Assembly: GCF_900218065.1 (NCBI RefSeq)
Contig: NZ_OBMU01000001.1
Span: forward strand, 1,326,625-1,390,624
From: Novosphingobium sp. Chol11
GTDB taxonomy: Bacteria; Pseudomonadota; Alphaproteobacteria; Sphingomonadales; Sphingomonadaceae
Reading direction: 5' to 3'
Length of the DNA stretch: 64,000 nucleotides
The notes beneath the pieces are model-generated. The model ran no database searches and was not told where the DNA came from. It saw nothing but the letters and a program-made list of their open reading frames with translations. A program made the position numbers and the translations under genes. This document shows, piece after piece, positions 1 through 6,778 of this stretch (position 1 is its first letter; each line of letters opens with the position of its first letter).

Positions 1-561
1 CCCGGCGCGCATCAGGTACAGAACGCCGCGCTCGCCTTCGCCATGCTCCGCCATCAAAGCGCCCTGCCCGTCAGCGAGGCCGCCCTGAAGGCCGCGCCCC
101 TCTGGGCGCATTGGCCCGCGCGCCTCCAGCGCCTGGACGACGGTCCCCTGCTCGCCCCCCTCCCGCCTGGCAGCGAAGCCTGGCTCGACGGCGGCCATAA
201 CGCCGGAGCAGGCGAAGCAATCAGCGCCTTCTTCACCGCCGACCGGCTTGGCGGCCGCCAACTGCATCTCGTCATCGGGATGCTCGCCAACAAAGATGTG
301 GACGCCTTCCTCGCTCCCTTCGCCGGGCGCATTGCACACATCCACGCGCTCCCCGTGCCGGGCCATGATCATCACCCCGCAAGCCGCTTCGCCGCGATTG
401 CGGAGCAATGGGGCATAGGCTGCACGGCCCATGCAAGCCCCGCCGAAGCGATCCAGGCCGTCGCCACCACCAGCGGAGATCAAGCCCCGCTGCTCCTCAT
501 CGCCGGGTCGCTTTACCTGGCAGGCGAAATTTTGCGCCTGAACGAGCAGTTTCCTGACTGA
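1..561 (+). CDS. folC: FolC C-terminal part (partial, 5' end outside window)
   Basis: C-terminal part of bifunctional folylpolyglutamate synthase/dihydrofolate synthase, a cytoplasmic ATP-dependent ligase that joins glutamate to dihydropteroate or folates. The frame is open from base 1, so the start lies upstream of the window. The first visible residues, GAHQVQNAALAFA, are the Mur-ligase-type G-x-H-Q-x-x-N-A motif, and WLDGGHNAGAG, about 60 residues on, is the D-G-x-H-N motif of the C-terminal domain. The stop is TGA at 559-561. The downstream gene begins 69 bases later. Another folate gene, folK, lies at 47268. The identification is secure; only the visible part can be judged. Confidence 0.93.
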   Translation, partial: PGAHQVQNAALAFAMLRHQSALPVSEAALKAAPLWAHWPARLQRLDDGPLLAPLPPGSEAWLDGGHNAGAGEAISAFFTADRLGGRQLHLVIGMLANKDVDAFLAPFAGRIAHIHALPVPGHDHHPASRFAAIAEQWGIGCTAHASPAEAIQAVATTSGDQAPLLLIAGSLYLAGEILRLNEQFPD

Positions 562-567
562 ATAGAC

Positions 568-584
568 TTGCGATTGACTCGCAA
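568..584. promoter_or_regulatory. TTGCGA-N5-TCGCAA palindrome, possible Fur-family operator
   Basis: A perfect 6-bp inverted repeat, TTGCGA TTGAC TCGCAA, sits between folC and the DUF6628 gene, about 46 bases before that gene's ATG. Its shape resembles the Fur-type boxes seen before iron-responsive genes in related bacteria. This is inference from one site. It contains TTGACT, so it could overlap a -35 element. Confidence 0.4.
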
Positions 585-630
585 TAGCGTAACCTGCGGT
601 CCGTCACACAACGGATAAAGGTGCTCGCAC

Positions 631-1071
631 ATGGCCCATGGAGAGATCAGCCCTCTAGACCTGCCCCGCTCGATGCCGCACGGCTACGGCAACCGCCTCT
701 TCCTTTACACGATGCGCCGCATGGCCAGCGCCGGGGTCAACGACGCCCATGCCGCGAACGCCATGCTGGGCGCATTCGGGCGCAGCTATCGCCGTCCGCT
801 CGTCCTGATGCGCGCCATGATGCTGGAAGTCGCCCGCTGCGCCACCCGCCGGATATTGGTCGCGCCCTGTTGCTGCGCCCGGATGACCGCCGACGAAGCA
901 ACCCTCATGCAAGCGATCAGCACGGCGCTGCAGGACCCGCCTTCATCCTACGACCAGCTCGCCACGCTGCTTGGCACCGACGATGTGCTGGGCGCGCTCA
1001 CCTGCCTGCAAGCCGTAGCCCAAGCGCACGGCGATCTCGGCCGCCCGCTGGACCTTTACGCAGGCGCCTGA
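631..1071 (+). CDS. DUF6628 family protein
   Basis: A 146-residue protein that I recognise as the sphingomonad DUF6628 family; its function is unknown. No signal peptide is seen. A conserved-looking core (AHAANAMLGAFG, SYRRPLVLMRA) is followed by a run of three cysteines in VAPCCCARMT at about residues 78-87, which could bind metal. The second half is helical and less distinctive. The ATG at 631 has an AAAGGTG Shine-Dalgarno sequence 7 bases upstream. The 3' end overlaps the convergent AmpG-like gene by 16 bases. A Fur-like palindrome lies in the leader, so iron control is possible but unproven. Confidence 0.8.
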   Translation: MAHGEISPLDLPRSMPHGYGNRLFLYTMRRMASAGVNDAHAANAMLGAFGRSYRRPLVLMRAMMLEVARCATRRILVAPCCCARMTADEATLMQAISTALQDPPSSYDQLATLLGTDDVLGALTCLQAVAQAHGDLGRPLDLYAGA

Positions 1072-2381
1072 GCCCCCTCATCCGTCGCCGCGCTGCCGAC
1101 GCTCGCATCCACCAGCCCGCTGCGCATCATCAGCCAGAAAAGGATGATGCCCGGCAGCGCCAACACGGTCGTCAACAGGTAGAAGTCCACATAGCCGAAC
1201 CGCTCGATCAGCGCTCCCGCCGTCGTCCCGGTCAGGAAGCGCCCAACGATGCTCGCCGCGGCCGAAATCATCGCATATTGGGCAGCGGTAAAGCGCAGGT
1301 CGCACAGCGCTGAGAAGTAAGCGACCACCGCAACGCCGCCGATCCCGCTCGCGAAATTCTCGAAGCCGATCGCGCCCGCCATGCCCAGATTGCTCTTGCC
1401 GGTCCCCGCCAGCAGCGCAAAGCTGAAGTTCGACACCGCCATCAGCACCAGGCTGATCAGCACCGACCGTTTCAACCCCAGCCGCGCATACAACACGCCG
1501 CCCACGAAAATCCCCGCCAGCAACGCCCAGAAGCCCACGCCCACATCGTAGATCGCGATCTCCTCATTGCTGTAGCCCAGATCGTTGAACAGCAGCCGGA
1601 ACGTCAGGTTCGCCAGCGTGTCCCCGATCTTGTGCACGATGATGAACAGCAGGACGAGCAGCGCGCCCTTGCGCTTGAAGAAGTCGACGAAGGGCCCGAC
1701 GATCGCCTGCACCAGCTCCCCGCCCGTCTTGCGCGAAGCAATCTCCCGATGCCGCTCGGGCTCGCCGACGACCAACGCCGCCAGCATCGCGGGCAGCGCG
1801 AACATGGAACAGACCAGATAAGCCAGCGTCCAGTCCCAATATTGCGCCACCACCAGCGCCAGCGCACCCGCCGCTGCCGCGCCGATCCGCCAGCCATATT
1901 GCGACATCCCCGCACCGATGCCCAATTGCTCGGGCCGCAGTATCTCGATCCGATAGCCATCGATGATGATGTCGAACGTCGCCCCCGCAATCCCCAGCAG
2001 GATCGCCGCCCGCACCGTGCCCATCAGGTCGTTCGCCGGATCGACAAAGGCGAGATTGACCACCGCTGCCATCACCAGCAGACCGGCCACCAGCATCCAG
2101 GACACGCGCTGCCCCAGCCGATGCAGCAGCGGCAGCTTCACCCCTTCGATCACCCATGCCCACAGCCATTTGAGGTTATAGGCGAGCAGCACCAGGCTGA
2201 ACGCCGTGACGCTCTTCTTGTCGATCCCGTCCTGCGCCAGTCGTGACGCCAGGTTCGCGCCGATCATCGCAAAAGGAAAGCCCGAGGAAATCCCCAGGAA
2301 AAGCGCGGCGAGCGGCGCCTTCTCCACATAGGGTTTCACAGCATCCAGCCAACTTCTGGTGCCAACGGCAATGTCATTCAT
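1056..2381 (-). CDS. ampG: AmpG-like MFS permease
   Basis: A 441-residue inner-membrane protein of the major facilitator superfamily, PAT/AmpG type. AmpG proteins import GlcNAc-anhydroMur-peptides for peptidoglycan recycling. About 12 hydrophobic segments run through the protein. The N-terminal LFLGISSGFPFAMIGANLAS and the following LLAYNLKWLWAW are typical of AmpG (L-G-F-S-S-G-x-P and the K-F/W-L-W-x-P region). It is somewhat shorter than E. coli AmpG (491 aa). No ampR or ampC gene is adjacent, although a class A beta-lactamase lies at 31805. The AmpG assignment within PAT transporters is likely, but the substrate is inferred. Confidence 0.75.
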   Translation of the reverse strand: MNDIAVGTRSWLDAVKPYVEKAPLAALFLGISSGFPFAMIGANLASRLAQDGIDKKSVTAFSLVLLAYNLKWLWAWVIEGVKLPLLHRLGQRVSWMLVAGLLVMAAVVNLAFVDPANDLMGTVRAAILLGIAGATFDIIIDGYRIEILRPEQLGIGAGMSQYGWRIGAAAAGALALVVAQYWDWTLAYLVCSMFALPAMLAALVVGEPERHREIASRKTGGELVQAIVGPFVDFFKRKGALLVLLFIIVHKIGDTLANLTFRLLFNDLGYSNEEIAIYDVGVGFWALLAGIFVGGVLYARLGLKRSVLISLVLMAVSNFSFALLAGTGKSNLGMAGAIGFENFASGIGGVAVVAYFSALCDLRFTAAQYAMISAAASIVGRFLTGTTAGALIERFGYVDFYLLTTVLALPGIILFWLMMRSGLVDASVGSAATDEGAQAPA

Positions 2382-2450
2382 GAAAAGCTGCGCCCCCGAA
2401 GATGCTTATCCCGCCACCATATGGCCAATCATCGAAGAAACAAGCACAAC

Positions 2451-2500
2451 GGCCCCTCCCTATCTCCCCTCACGCAGGCGGGAGGGCTGGGGGTGGGCCA
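2451..2500. repeat. dispersed GC-rich hairpin repeat (CTCCC/GGGAGGG type)
   Basis: An intergenic element with GGCCCCTCCC at the left and GGGAGGGCTGGGGG...GGGCC at the right, able to fold into an imperfect hairpin. The same style of CCCTC/GAGGG element recurs at 6127-6186 and 62745-62907, always between genes, as expected for a dispersed extragenic palindrome family. Confidence 0.6.
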
Positions 2501-2543
2501 GCGCAACGTAGATCGAGTGCAAAAGGTTGGCGCTTCGACGCCA

Positions 2544-2945
2544 TCAACCCACCAACATCCACCCCACAAACCCGACCGCCACAATCCACACGATCACAAC
2601 GAAGATCAAACCTGCCACAGACACAGGCTTGCGCCGCTCCACGGCCTTCATCCGAAGCTCAGCCATCACATCCGGAGGAACGAGCCTGACCGCAGCCATG
2701 ATGCCCAACGGCACGATCACCAGATCATCAAGATAGCCAAGGACAGGAATGAAATCCGGAATGAGGTCGACCGGCGACAGGGCGTAAGCCGCGACAGCAG
2801 CCGCCAAAGCCTTCGCATACCAGGCAACCCGCGGATCGCGCGCAGCGAGCCAGAGGGCGATGATATCACGCTTGGTATTCCTCGCCCACGCCTTGAGCCT
2901 TGTCATCGCTGTCCGGGTCATCAGTGTAGAATGAGATAGCGTCAC
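2544..2945 (-). CDS. YkvA/DUF1232 family protein
   Basis: A 133-residue protein of the DUF1232 (YkvA) family, function unknown, usually a small membrane-associated protein. The diagnostic block is AYALSPVDLIPDFIPVLGYL followed by DDLVIVPLG (about residues 54-82). A C-terminal hydrophobic helix, FVVIVWIVAVGFVGWMLVG, ends the protein and probably anchors it. The N-terminal 35 residues are basic. It is transcribed toward the AmpG-like gene but separated from it by 162 bases carrying a hairpin repeat, so it is probably an independent unit. The ATG at 2945 is the first in frame; starts at the next two Met codons are also possible. Confidence 0.8.
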   Translation of the reverse strand: MTLSHSTLMTRTAMTRLKAWARNTKRDIIALWLAARDPRVAWYAKALAAAVAAYALSPVDLIPDFIPVLGYLDDLVIVPLGIMAAVRLVPPDVMAELRMKAVERRKPVSVAGLIFVVIVWIVAVGFVGWMLVG

Positions 2946-2980
2946 GATGCCCGCAACTGATCATTGCTCTAGTATCTATC

Positions 2981-3008
2981 CGTCATGCCAGCGAACGCTG
3001 GCATCTTT
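2981..3008. repeat. dispersed short palindrome, CCAGCG-AA-CGCTGG core
   Basis: ATGCCAGCG AA CGCTGGCAT (2985-3004) is a perfect inverted repeat preceded by CGTC and followed by CTTT. The same word family (CGTC-AT-CCCAGC...GCTGGGATC) occurs at 53360-53452 and at the right edge of the window, which marks it as one family of dispersed repeats. Confidence 0.65.
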
Positions 3009-3151
3009 CGGGCGAGAGCCGAACCTAGCATCACAAAAATCTCAACACACGCCCATACATAAAGGGTGGATTGGGGACGGTCTGCTAAACCCGACGGCGT
3101 TGATGATAGCTGACATTGCCGACCTGCCCAGCAACCCACTAAGCTGAGCGC

Positions 3152-3355
3152 ATGAACCTATTCTTTGCTGCTGTAGCCATCGCTCAAATCGTCGTCGTGG
3201 CAGCTATGCTGTTGCGCGGTCAGACTATCCGCGTGCCCATTGCGGGAGGAAAGGCGACGCAAATCAGTAGATCAGAAAGCGTCCTCGGTTTCTATGCTTT
3301 GGTGCTAGTCTGGGTAGCCCTATTTGCCTTTGTGGACTTTCTTATCTGGGCATAA
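3152..3355 (+). CDS. small hydrophobic protein, unknown
   Basis: A 67-residue predicted membrane protein that I do not recognise. It has two clear hydrophobic stretches, residues 3-21 (LFFAAVAIAQIVVVAAMLL) and about 46-66 (GFYALVLVWVALFAFVDFLI), joined by a short polar loop. It lies in a lower-GC, thinly coded patch between the YkvA-like gene and the response regulator. Codon use is less biased than in the neighbours. It might be spurious, but two clean transmembrane segments and an absence of competing genes favour a real gene. Confidence 0.5.
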   Translation: MNLFFAAVAIAQIVVVAAMLLRGQTIRVPIAGGKATQISRSESVLGFYALVLVWVALFAFVDFLIWA

Positions 3356-3548
3356 GGCGCGGACGGCAGAATGTCCAAAAGTGGTCGCTTACCGCTAGGC
3401 AGCTTTCCAATCCTTAACCGGACCAGCGGGTTATCCCAGCACAGAGCCATTCTTGGGACGGGAGCGACGATGCCGGGTGGATTGCGGACCGCCGTGTTTT
3501 GAGCGCGACGACGCTGATAATCGACGTTGAACAGAGCGCGACAGAGCA

Positions 3549-3839
3549 ATGGAGAAGCGGGTGGCGCGACTAAAACATACCATCAGAAACAGCACCGGTC
3601 AGCCGCAGTTTGTGAACTTCGAACTGTCTACACAGCGCTACCGGCTAGAACCGGGGCAAGAAATGCATTTCTATTATGAGTCAGATTTCCCTCGACCTAA
3701 CGAGCCGCCGCTTATCACCGACTTTATCGACAATGACGGGATATTTGAAATCGTCATCTGGACCAACTTCGGTTCGGAGGAGGGGCCATTCTTGCACAAT
3801 GGCGAGGAAGCGATGACCGATTGGGGGCCGCCAGACTGA
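3549..3839 (+). CDS. hypothetical protein
   Basis: A 96-residue acidic protein with no family that I recognise. No signal peptide or membrane segment is seen. After a basic N-terminus (MEKRVARLKHTIRN), the composition (FELSTQRYRLEPGQEMHFYYESDF...IVIWTNFGSEE) suggests a small beta-rich domain. It has no obvious Shine-Dalgarno sequence. It lies alone in the sparse 2.9-4.0 kb patch, whose codon use is more AT-rich than its surroundings, and may have been acquired. A folded-looking amino-acid pattern supports it; no other evidence is available. Confidence 0.5.
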   Translation: MEKRVARLKHTIRNSTGQPQFVNFELSTQRYRLEPGQEMHFYYESDFPRPNEPPLITDFIDNDGIFEIVIWTNFGSEEGPFLHNGEEAMTDWGPPD

Positions 3840-3997
3840 CCGTAAGCAAGCCGAAAATTCAGAGTCATTAGCGGCAAGAACTGGTCGTTAGCCGCCGTTG
3901 ACACGCTGTTATGCGAGCGAAAGCTAGCATCTCCCTCAACAGCACTTACTCAGCCGCCGATCCCGAGCACAACGAAACCCGCTGCCCCACCCCCAAC

Positions 3998-4456
3998 TCA
4001 CCCCACATCATCAAACAAATGCAACCCCCGAGGCACCCGGGGACGATCGGCCCCAACCATCAAAGCCTCGATCACGCCGATCGAAGCCAGCAGTTCGCGC
4101 GGCAAATAGGGCTTGGCCAGGCATCCGACCGCCATCTCATGCGCGTCCACCGGGCAACTTCCACTGACGAACAGTACCGCCAAACCCTTGGCATAGGCAT
4201 GCCGAGCGACGTCGATGCCGGTCTTGTCCCCGTGCAGGGTGATGTCGGCGATGACCAGATCGACCTCATCCTGCTCGATCACGCGGATGGCATGATCATA
4301 ATCATCGACGGTCGCTGCAACGCGATATCCCGCTTGCTCCAGCACATGCTCATTGTCGAACGCGACCAGCGGCTCGTCTTCAACGACCAGCACGCTGCGG
4401 ATCGCCTGTCCCTGCTGCCGTGGCTTTGAGTCCCCTTTGACTAGCCCGAAAAACAT
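3998..4456 (-). CDS. single-domain response regulator
   Basis: A 152-residue stand-alone receiver (CheY-like) domain with no output domain, likely a phosphorelay shuttle. The acidic pair E26-D27 lies in VLVVEDEPL, the phospho-acceptor is D71 in VIADITLHG, the S/T position is S98 in FVSGS, and the invariant lysine is K115 in LAKPY. The sequence resembles the small receivers found near general-stress or chemotaxis relays in alphaproteobacteria. The ATG at 4456 was chosen because the frame upstream runs into the rluB leader. It is divergent from rluB, with no kinase beside it, so the partner is unknown. Confidence 0.85.
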   Translation of the reverse strand: MFFGLVKGDSKPRQQGQAIRSVLVVEDEPLVAFDNEHVLEQAGYRVAATVDDYDHAIRVIEQDEVDLVIADITLHGDKTGIDVARHAYAKGLAVLFVSGSCPVDAHEMAVGCLAKPYLPRELLASIGVIEALMVGADRPRVPRGLHLFDDVG

Positions 4457-4580
4457 TTGCCGATCCGCCCCATATGCGCCATGCAACCGATCAAACGCGC
4501 AGCATCCCAAGGGAGTTGCGGCCGTTCCTCCGCATTGGGCGATGGCACGGCACCTTTCGTCATTTTCCGGTGCTTTCCAT

Positions 4581-5531
4581 ATGGGAAGCGCCGCCGCTTC
4601 GTTAAAGGAACCGAGCGTGGAGCCGCCGAAAAAATCAGGACCGCCGCGCAGGGCAGGACCGGGCGGACCCCGGCGCCCTTCGCAGGACAAGCCAGCTGGT
4701 ACGCGTCCGGCTCGGCCCCCTTTCCGCAAGGCGAAGCCCGCTCCGGCCAAGCCTGCCAATCCCCACCCGGCTCGCACGGCTGCGGCCGCCAGCGGCAAGA
4801 ATGAACCGCAACGCATCGCCAAGCTGCTTGCCCGCGCCGGCATAGCCTCGCGCCGCGAAGTCGAACGCATGATCGAGGAAGGCCGCGTCACCTTGGATGG
4901 CGAAGCTGTGTCCACGCCTGCAACCTTGCTGACCTCGCTCAACGGGGTCGCGGTGGACGGCACGCCAGTCGCTCAGCCTGCTCCGGCACGTCTCTTCCTC
5001 TTTCACAAACCTTCAGGCTATCTGACCACGGAACGTGATCCCCGCGGCCGCCCAACCATCTACGACCGCTTGCCCGCCGATCTGCCGCGCGTGATGCCCA
5101 TCGGTCGCCTGGACATGACGACCGAAGGGCTGCTGCTCCTCACCACCGATGGCGAATTCAAGCGGCAGATGGAATTGCCCGCAACCGGCGTTCCCCGCAC
5201 CTATCGCGCCCGCGCCTTCGGCGACATCAGCCAGGCTCAGCTTGAAGATCTGTTCGAAGGCATAGAGATTGACGGCATCCGCTACGGACAGATCGAGGCC
5301 AATCTGGAACGCCGCACCGGGCGCAACCAGTGGATCGAAATGACGCTGACGGAGGGCAAGAACCGCGAAGTCCGCCGCGTTCTGGAACATCTCGGACTTC
5401 AGGTGAACCGCCTCATCCGCACCAGCTATGGCCCCTTTCACCTCGGCGAACTGGCTTCGGGCGCGGTGGAAGAGGTACGGCAGCATGACCTCATCGTCTT
5501 CCGCAAAAGCCTGAAGACGCCCAAATCCTGA
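4581..5531 (+). CDS. rluB: RluB/RsuA-family pseudouridine synthase
   Basis: A pseudouridine synthase of the RsuA/RluB/E/F family, expected to modify a uridine in 23S rRNA (U2605 for RluB). A Pro/Lys/Arg/Ala-rich tail of about 70 residues comes first. An S4 RNA-binding domain follows (RIAKLLARAGIASRREVERM), then the catalytic domain with the aspartate in GRLDMTTEGLLLLTTDGE and the RRVLEHLGLQVNRLIR block. The start is uncertain: ATG 4581 is used here, but GTG 4617 has a better Shine-Dalgarno sequence (AAAGGA, about 8 bases away). Both remove overlap with the divergent response regulator. rsmD follows after 56 bases, giving a small rRNA-modification pair. Confidence 0.88.
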   Translation: MGSAAASLKEPSVEPPKKSGPPRRAGPGGPRRPSQDKPAGTRPARPPFRKAKPAPAKPANPHPARTAAAASGKNEPQRIAKLLARAGIASRREVERMIEEGRVTLDGEAVSTPATLLTSLNGVAVDGTPVAQPAPARLFLFHKPSGYLTTERDPRGRPTIYDRLPADLPRVMPIGRLDMTTEGLLLLTTDGEFKRQMELPATGVPRTYRARAFGDISQAQLEDLFEGIEIDGIRYGQIEANLERRTGRNQWIEMTLTEGKNREVRRVLEHLGLQVNRLIRTSYGPFHLGELASGAVEEVRQHDLIVFRKSLKTPKS

Positions 5532-5587
5532 TTTTCATCCCTTCGGGCTAATTTGCCGAAGCCCGCCCTTCTTCTGGAACGCCACCC

Positions 5588-6124
5588 ATGAGAATCATCG
5601 CAGGCCACTGGAGAGGCCGCCCCCTCACCGCTCCCAAGGGCGACGCGACGCGCCCCACCGCCGATCGCACCCGCGAAACGCTCTTCTCCATGCTGCTGAG
5701 CCGGATCGGCTCCTTCGAAGGCTTGAATGTCGGTGATTTCTTCGCAGGGTCGGGAGCCTTGGGCTTTGAAGCCATGTCGCGGGGCGCAGCCACTTGTCTC
5801 TTCGTCGAACAGGATCGTGCAGCCTTGGACGCGATCCGCGCCAATGGCGAACGGCTCGGCGTCCGCCCGGAGATTCGCCAGAGCAGCGTCCTGTCCCTCG
5901 GCCCAGCCCCCAAGCCGCTCGACCTCATCTTCATGGACCCGCCCTACAATAGCGGCGCGGGCGCGGTAGCGCTCGACAAGCTCAGCCGCCTGGGATGGAC
6001 CGGCCCCGCAACCTGGGTCAGCATCGAAACCGACCGCCGCGAGGATGTGGAAGTGAAGGGCTTCGTCGCGGACGCAATACGGGACATCGGCAAAGCCCGC
6101 TTGACCCTCCTCCGAGTGGCCTAA
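5588..6124 (+). CDS. rsmD: 16S rRNA (guanine-966-N2)-methyltransferase RsmD
   Basis: A 178-residue S-adenosylmethionine-dependent methyltransferase that modifies G966 of 16S rRNA. The RsmD start MRIIAGHWRGRPL is followed by PTADRTRETLFSML, the SAM-binding FFAGSGALGFEAMSRGA (about residues 53-69) and the catalytic DPPY motif in LIFMDPPYNSG (about 115-125). The length is normal for the family. It is downstream of rluB on the same strand, and the pair is probably co-transcribed. The dispersed hairpin at 6127-6186 separates it from the convergent globin gene. Confidence 0.95.
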   Translation: MRIIAGHWRGRPLTAPKGDATRPTADRTRETLFSMLLSRIGSFEGLNVGDFFAGSGALGFEAMSRGAATCLFVEQDRAALDAIRANGERLGVRPEIRQSSVLSLGPAPKPLDLIFMDPPYNSGAGAVALDKLSRLGWTGPATWVSIETDRREDVEVKGFVADAIRDIGKARLTLLRVA

Positions 6125-6126
6125 CT

Positions 6127-6186
6127 CCCTCTCCCCTTCAGGGGTCGATGAGAGCCAGGTGACGCTCATCGAGGTTAGGGAGAGGG
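6127..6186. repeat. dispersed compound hairpin between convergent genes
   Basis: The outer arms CCCTCTCCC (6127-6135) and GGGAGAGGG (6178-6186) enclose a second perfect stem, TCGATGAG (6145-6152) and CTCATCGA (6165-6172). The element sits exactly between the convergent rsmD and globin genes. It may act as a bidirectional transcription block, although no U-tract follows. It is related to the elements at 2451 and 62745. Confidence 0.65.
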
Positions 6187-6217
6187 GAACGCCCCAAGCG
6201 CCCCCCGCTCCTCTCAA

Positions 6218-6667
6218 TCAAGCAGCCTCAGCATCCTCATAAGCCTGCGCTTCCTTCCCAATCAGAATATCCGCCAGGAACCAGTAAGCCTTACCCCAGG
6301 CCTCCAGAACCGCGTCGGTGGCTACCTCAGCCCCCAGCACATCACGGATCGCGGGCAGCAGCGCCTCGGCGACCTTAGGATAATGTTCGGCCTTCACACC
6401 GGTTTCGACATGCCGCTGCACCATGCGCTCCACCGCGCCGGTCAGTGCCTGCAACTTGTCGATATTTTCCGCATATCCCAGGATAGCGGCTGCCAAACGC
6501 TTCGGCTGCTCGCCACTTTCCTGCGCTGCCTGGTCGAACATGTCCTTGATCGACGTATCCTGAAACAGCCGCTTATACATGGCTGTGGTGATCTCCACGC
6601 CATGGCTCCGAAGCGCGGGAGCGGTTGCCTTGACGATCGCGATGGTTTCAGCGCTGAGCTGGTTCAT
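6218..6667 (-). CDS. single-domain globin, flavohaemoglobin type without reductase
   Basis: A 149-residue globin resembling the N-terminal haem domain of flavohaemoglobin (Hmp). It has LSAETIAIVKATAPAL at the start, the B10 tyrosine Y31, the E7 glutamine Q54 in SGEQPKRL, the proximal histidine H86 in QRHVETG and ILGYAENID. It ends just after the haem domain, so the FAD/NAD(P)H reductase is absent and it would need a separate reductase to detoxify nitric oxide. The ATG at 6667 is preceded by AAAGGGGTG; an earlier in-frame ATG at 6703 lies inside the regulatory region. It is divergent from an NsrR-like regulator, implying control by NO. Confidence 0.9.
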   Translation of the reverse strand: MNQLSAETIAIVKATAPALRSHGVEITTAMYKRLFQDTSIKDMFDQAAQESGEQPKRLAAAILGYAENIDKLQALTGAVERMVQRHVETGVKAEHYPKVAEALLPAIRDVLGAEVATDAVLEAWGKAYWFLADILIGKEAQAYEDAEAA

Positions 6668-6694
6668 GATGCACCCCTTTGTGAGACTCGATAA

Positions 6695-6705
6695 AAGGTG
6701 CATTT
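6695..6705. promoter_or_regulatory. NsrR-like half-site AAGGTGCATTT
   Basis: The sequence AAGGTGCATTT matches 10 of 11 positions of the known NsrR half-site AAGATGCATTT. It is 28 bases upstream of the globin ATG, in the shared divergent region, next to a palindrome at 6711. The second arm of a canonical 11-1-11 site is weak (CGTGACATGTTT). Confidence 0.5.
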
Positions 6706-6710
6706 ACGTG

Positions 6711-6726
6711 ACATGTTTAAACATGT
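6711..6726. promoter_or_regulatory. perfect 16-bp palindrome ACATGTTTAAACATGT with a third half-site
   Basis: ACATGTTT AAACATGT is self-complementary over all 16 bases. A third copy of the half-site, ACATGTTT, lies at 6736-6743. The group sits midway between the divergent globin and nsrR-like genes (starts 6667 and 6779), the place expected for an operator controlling both. The binding protein is inferred to be the NsrR-like regulator. Confidence 0.6.
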
Positions 6727-6778
6727 AAACCAGCTACATGTTTGATCCTCAAATCTCTTTCAATTAACGCATTCCTTC

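Noticed and set aside
621..1313. 230-codon plus-strand frame overlapping the DUF6628 gene
   Set aside because: Wrong frame relative to the recognisable DUF6628 protein; it crosses into the convergent AmpG-like gene and is Arg/Pro-rich throughout.
2947..3147. 66-codon plus-strand frame starting beside the YkvA-like gene
   Set aside because: It runs through the dispersed palindrome at 2981-3008, has no ribosome site, and its translation shows no domain or hydrophobic pattern.
4353..4580. N-terminal extension of rluB back to ATG 4353
   Set aside because: It would overlap the divergent response regulator gene; the encoded residues are unlike any RluB N-terminus, so a start at 4581 or 4617 is preferred.
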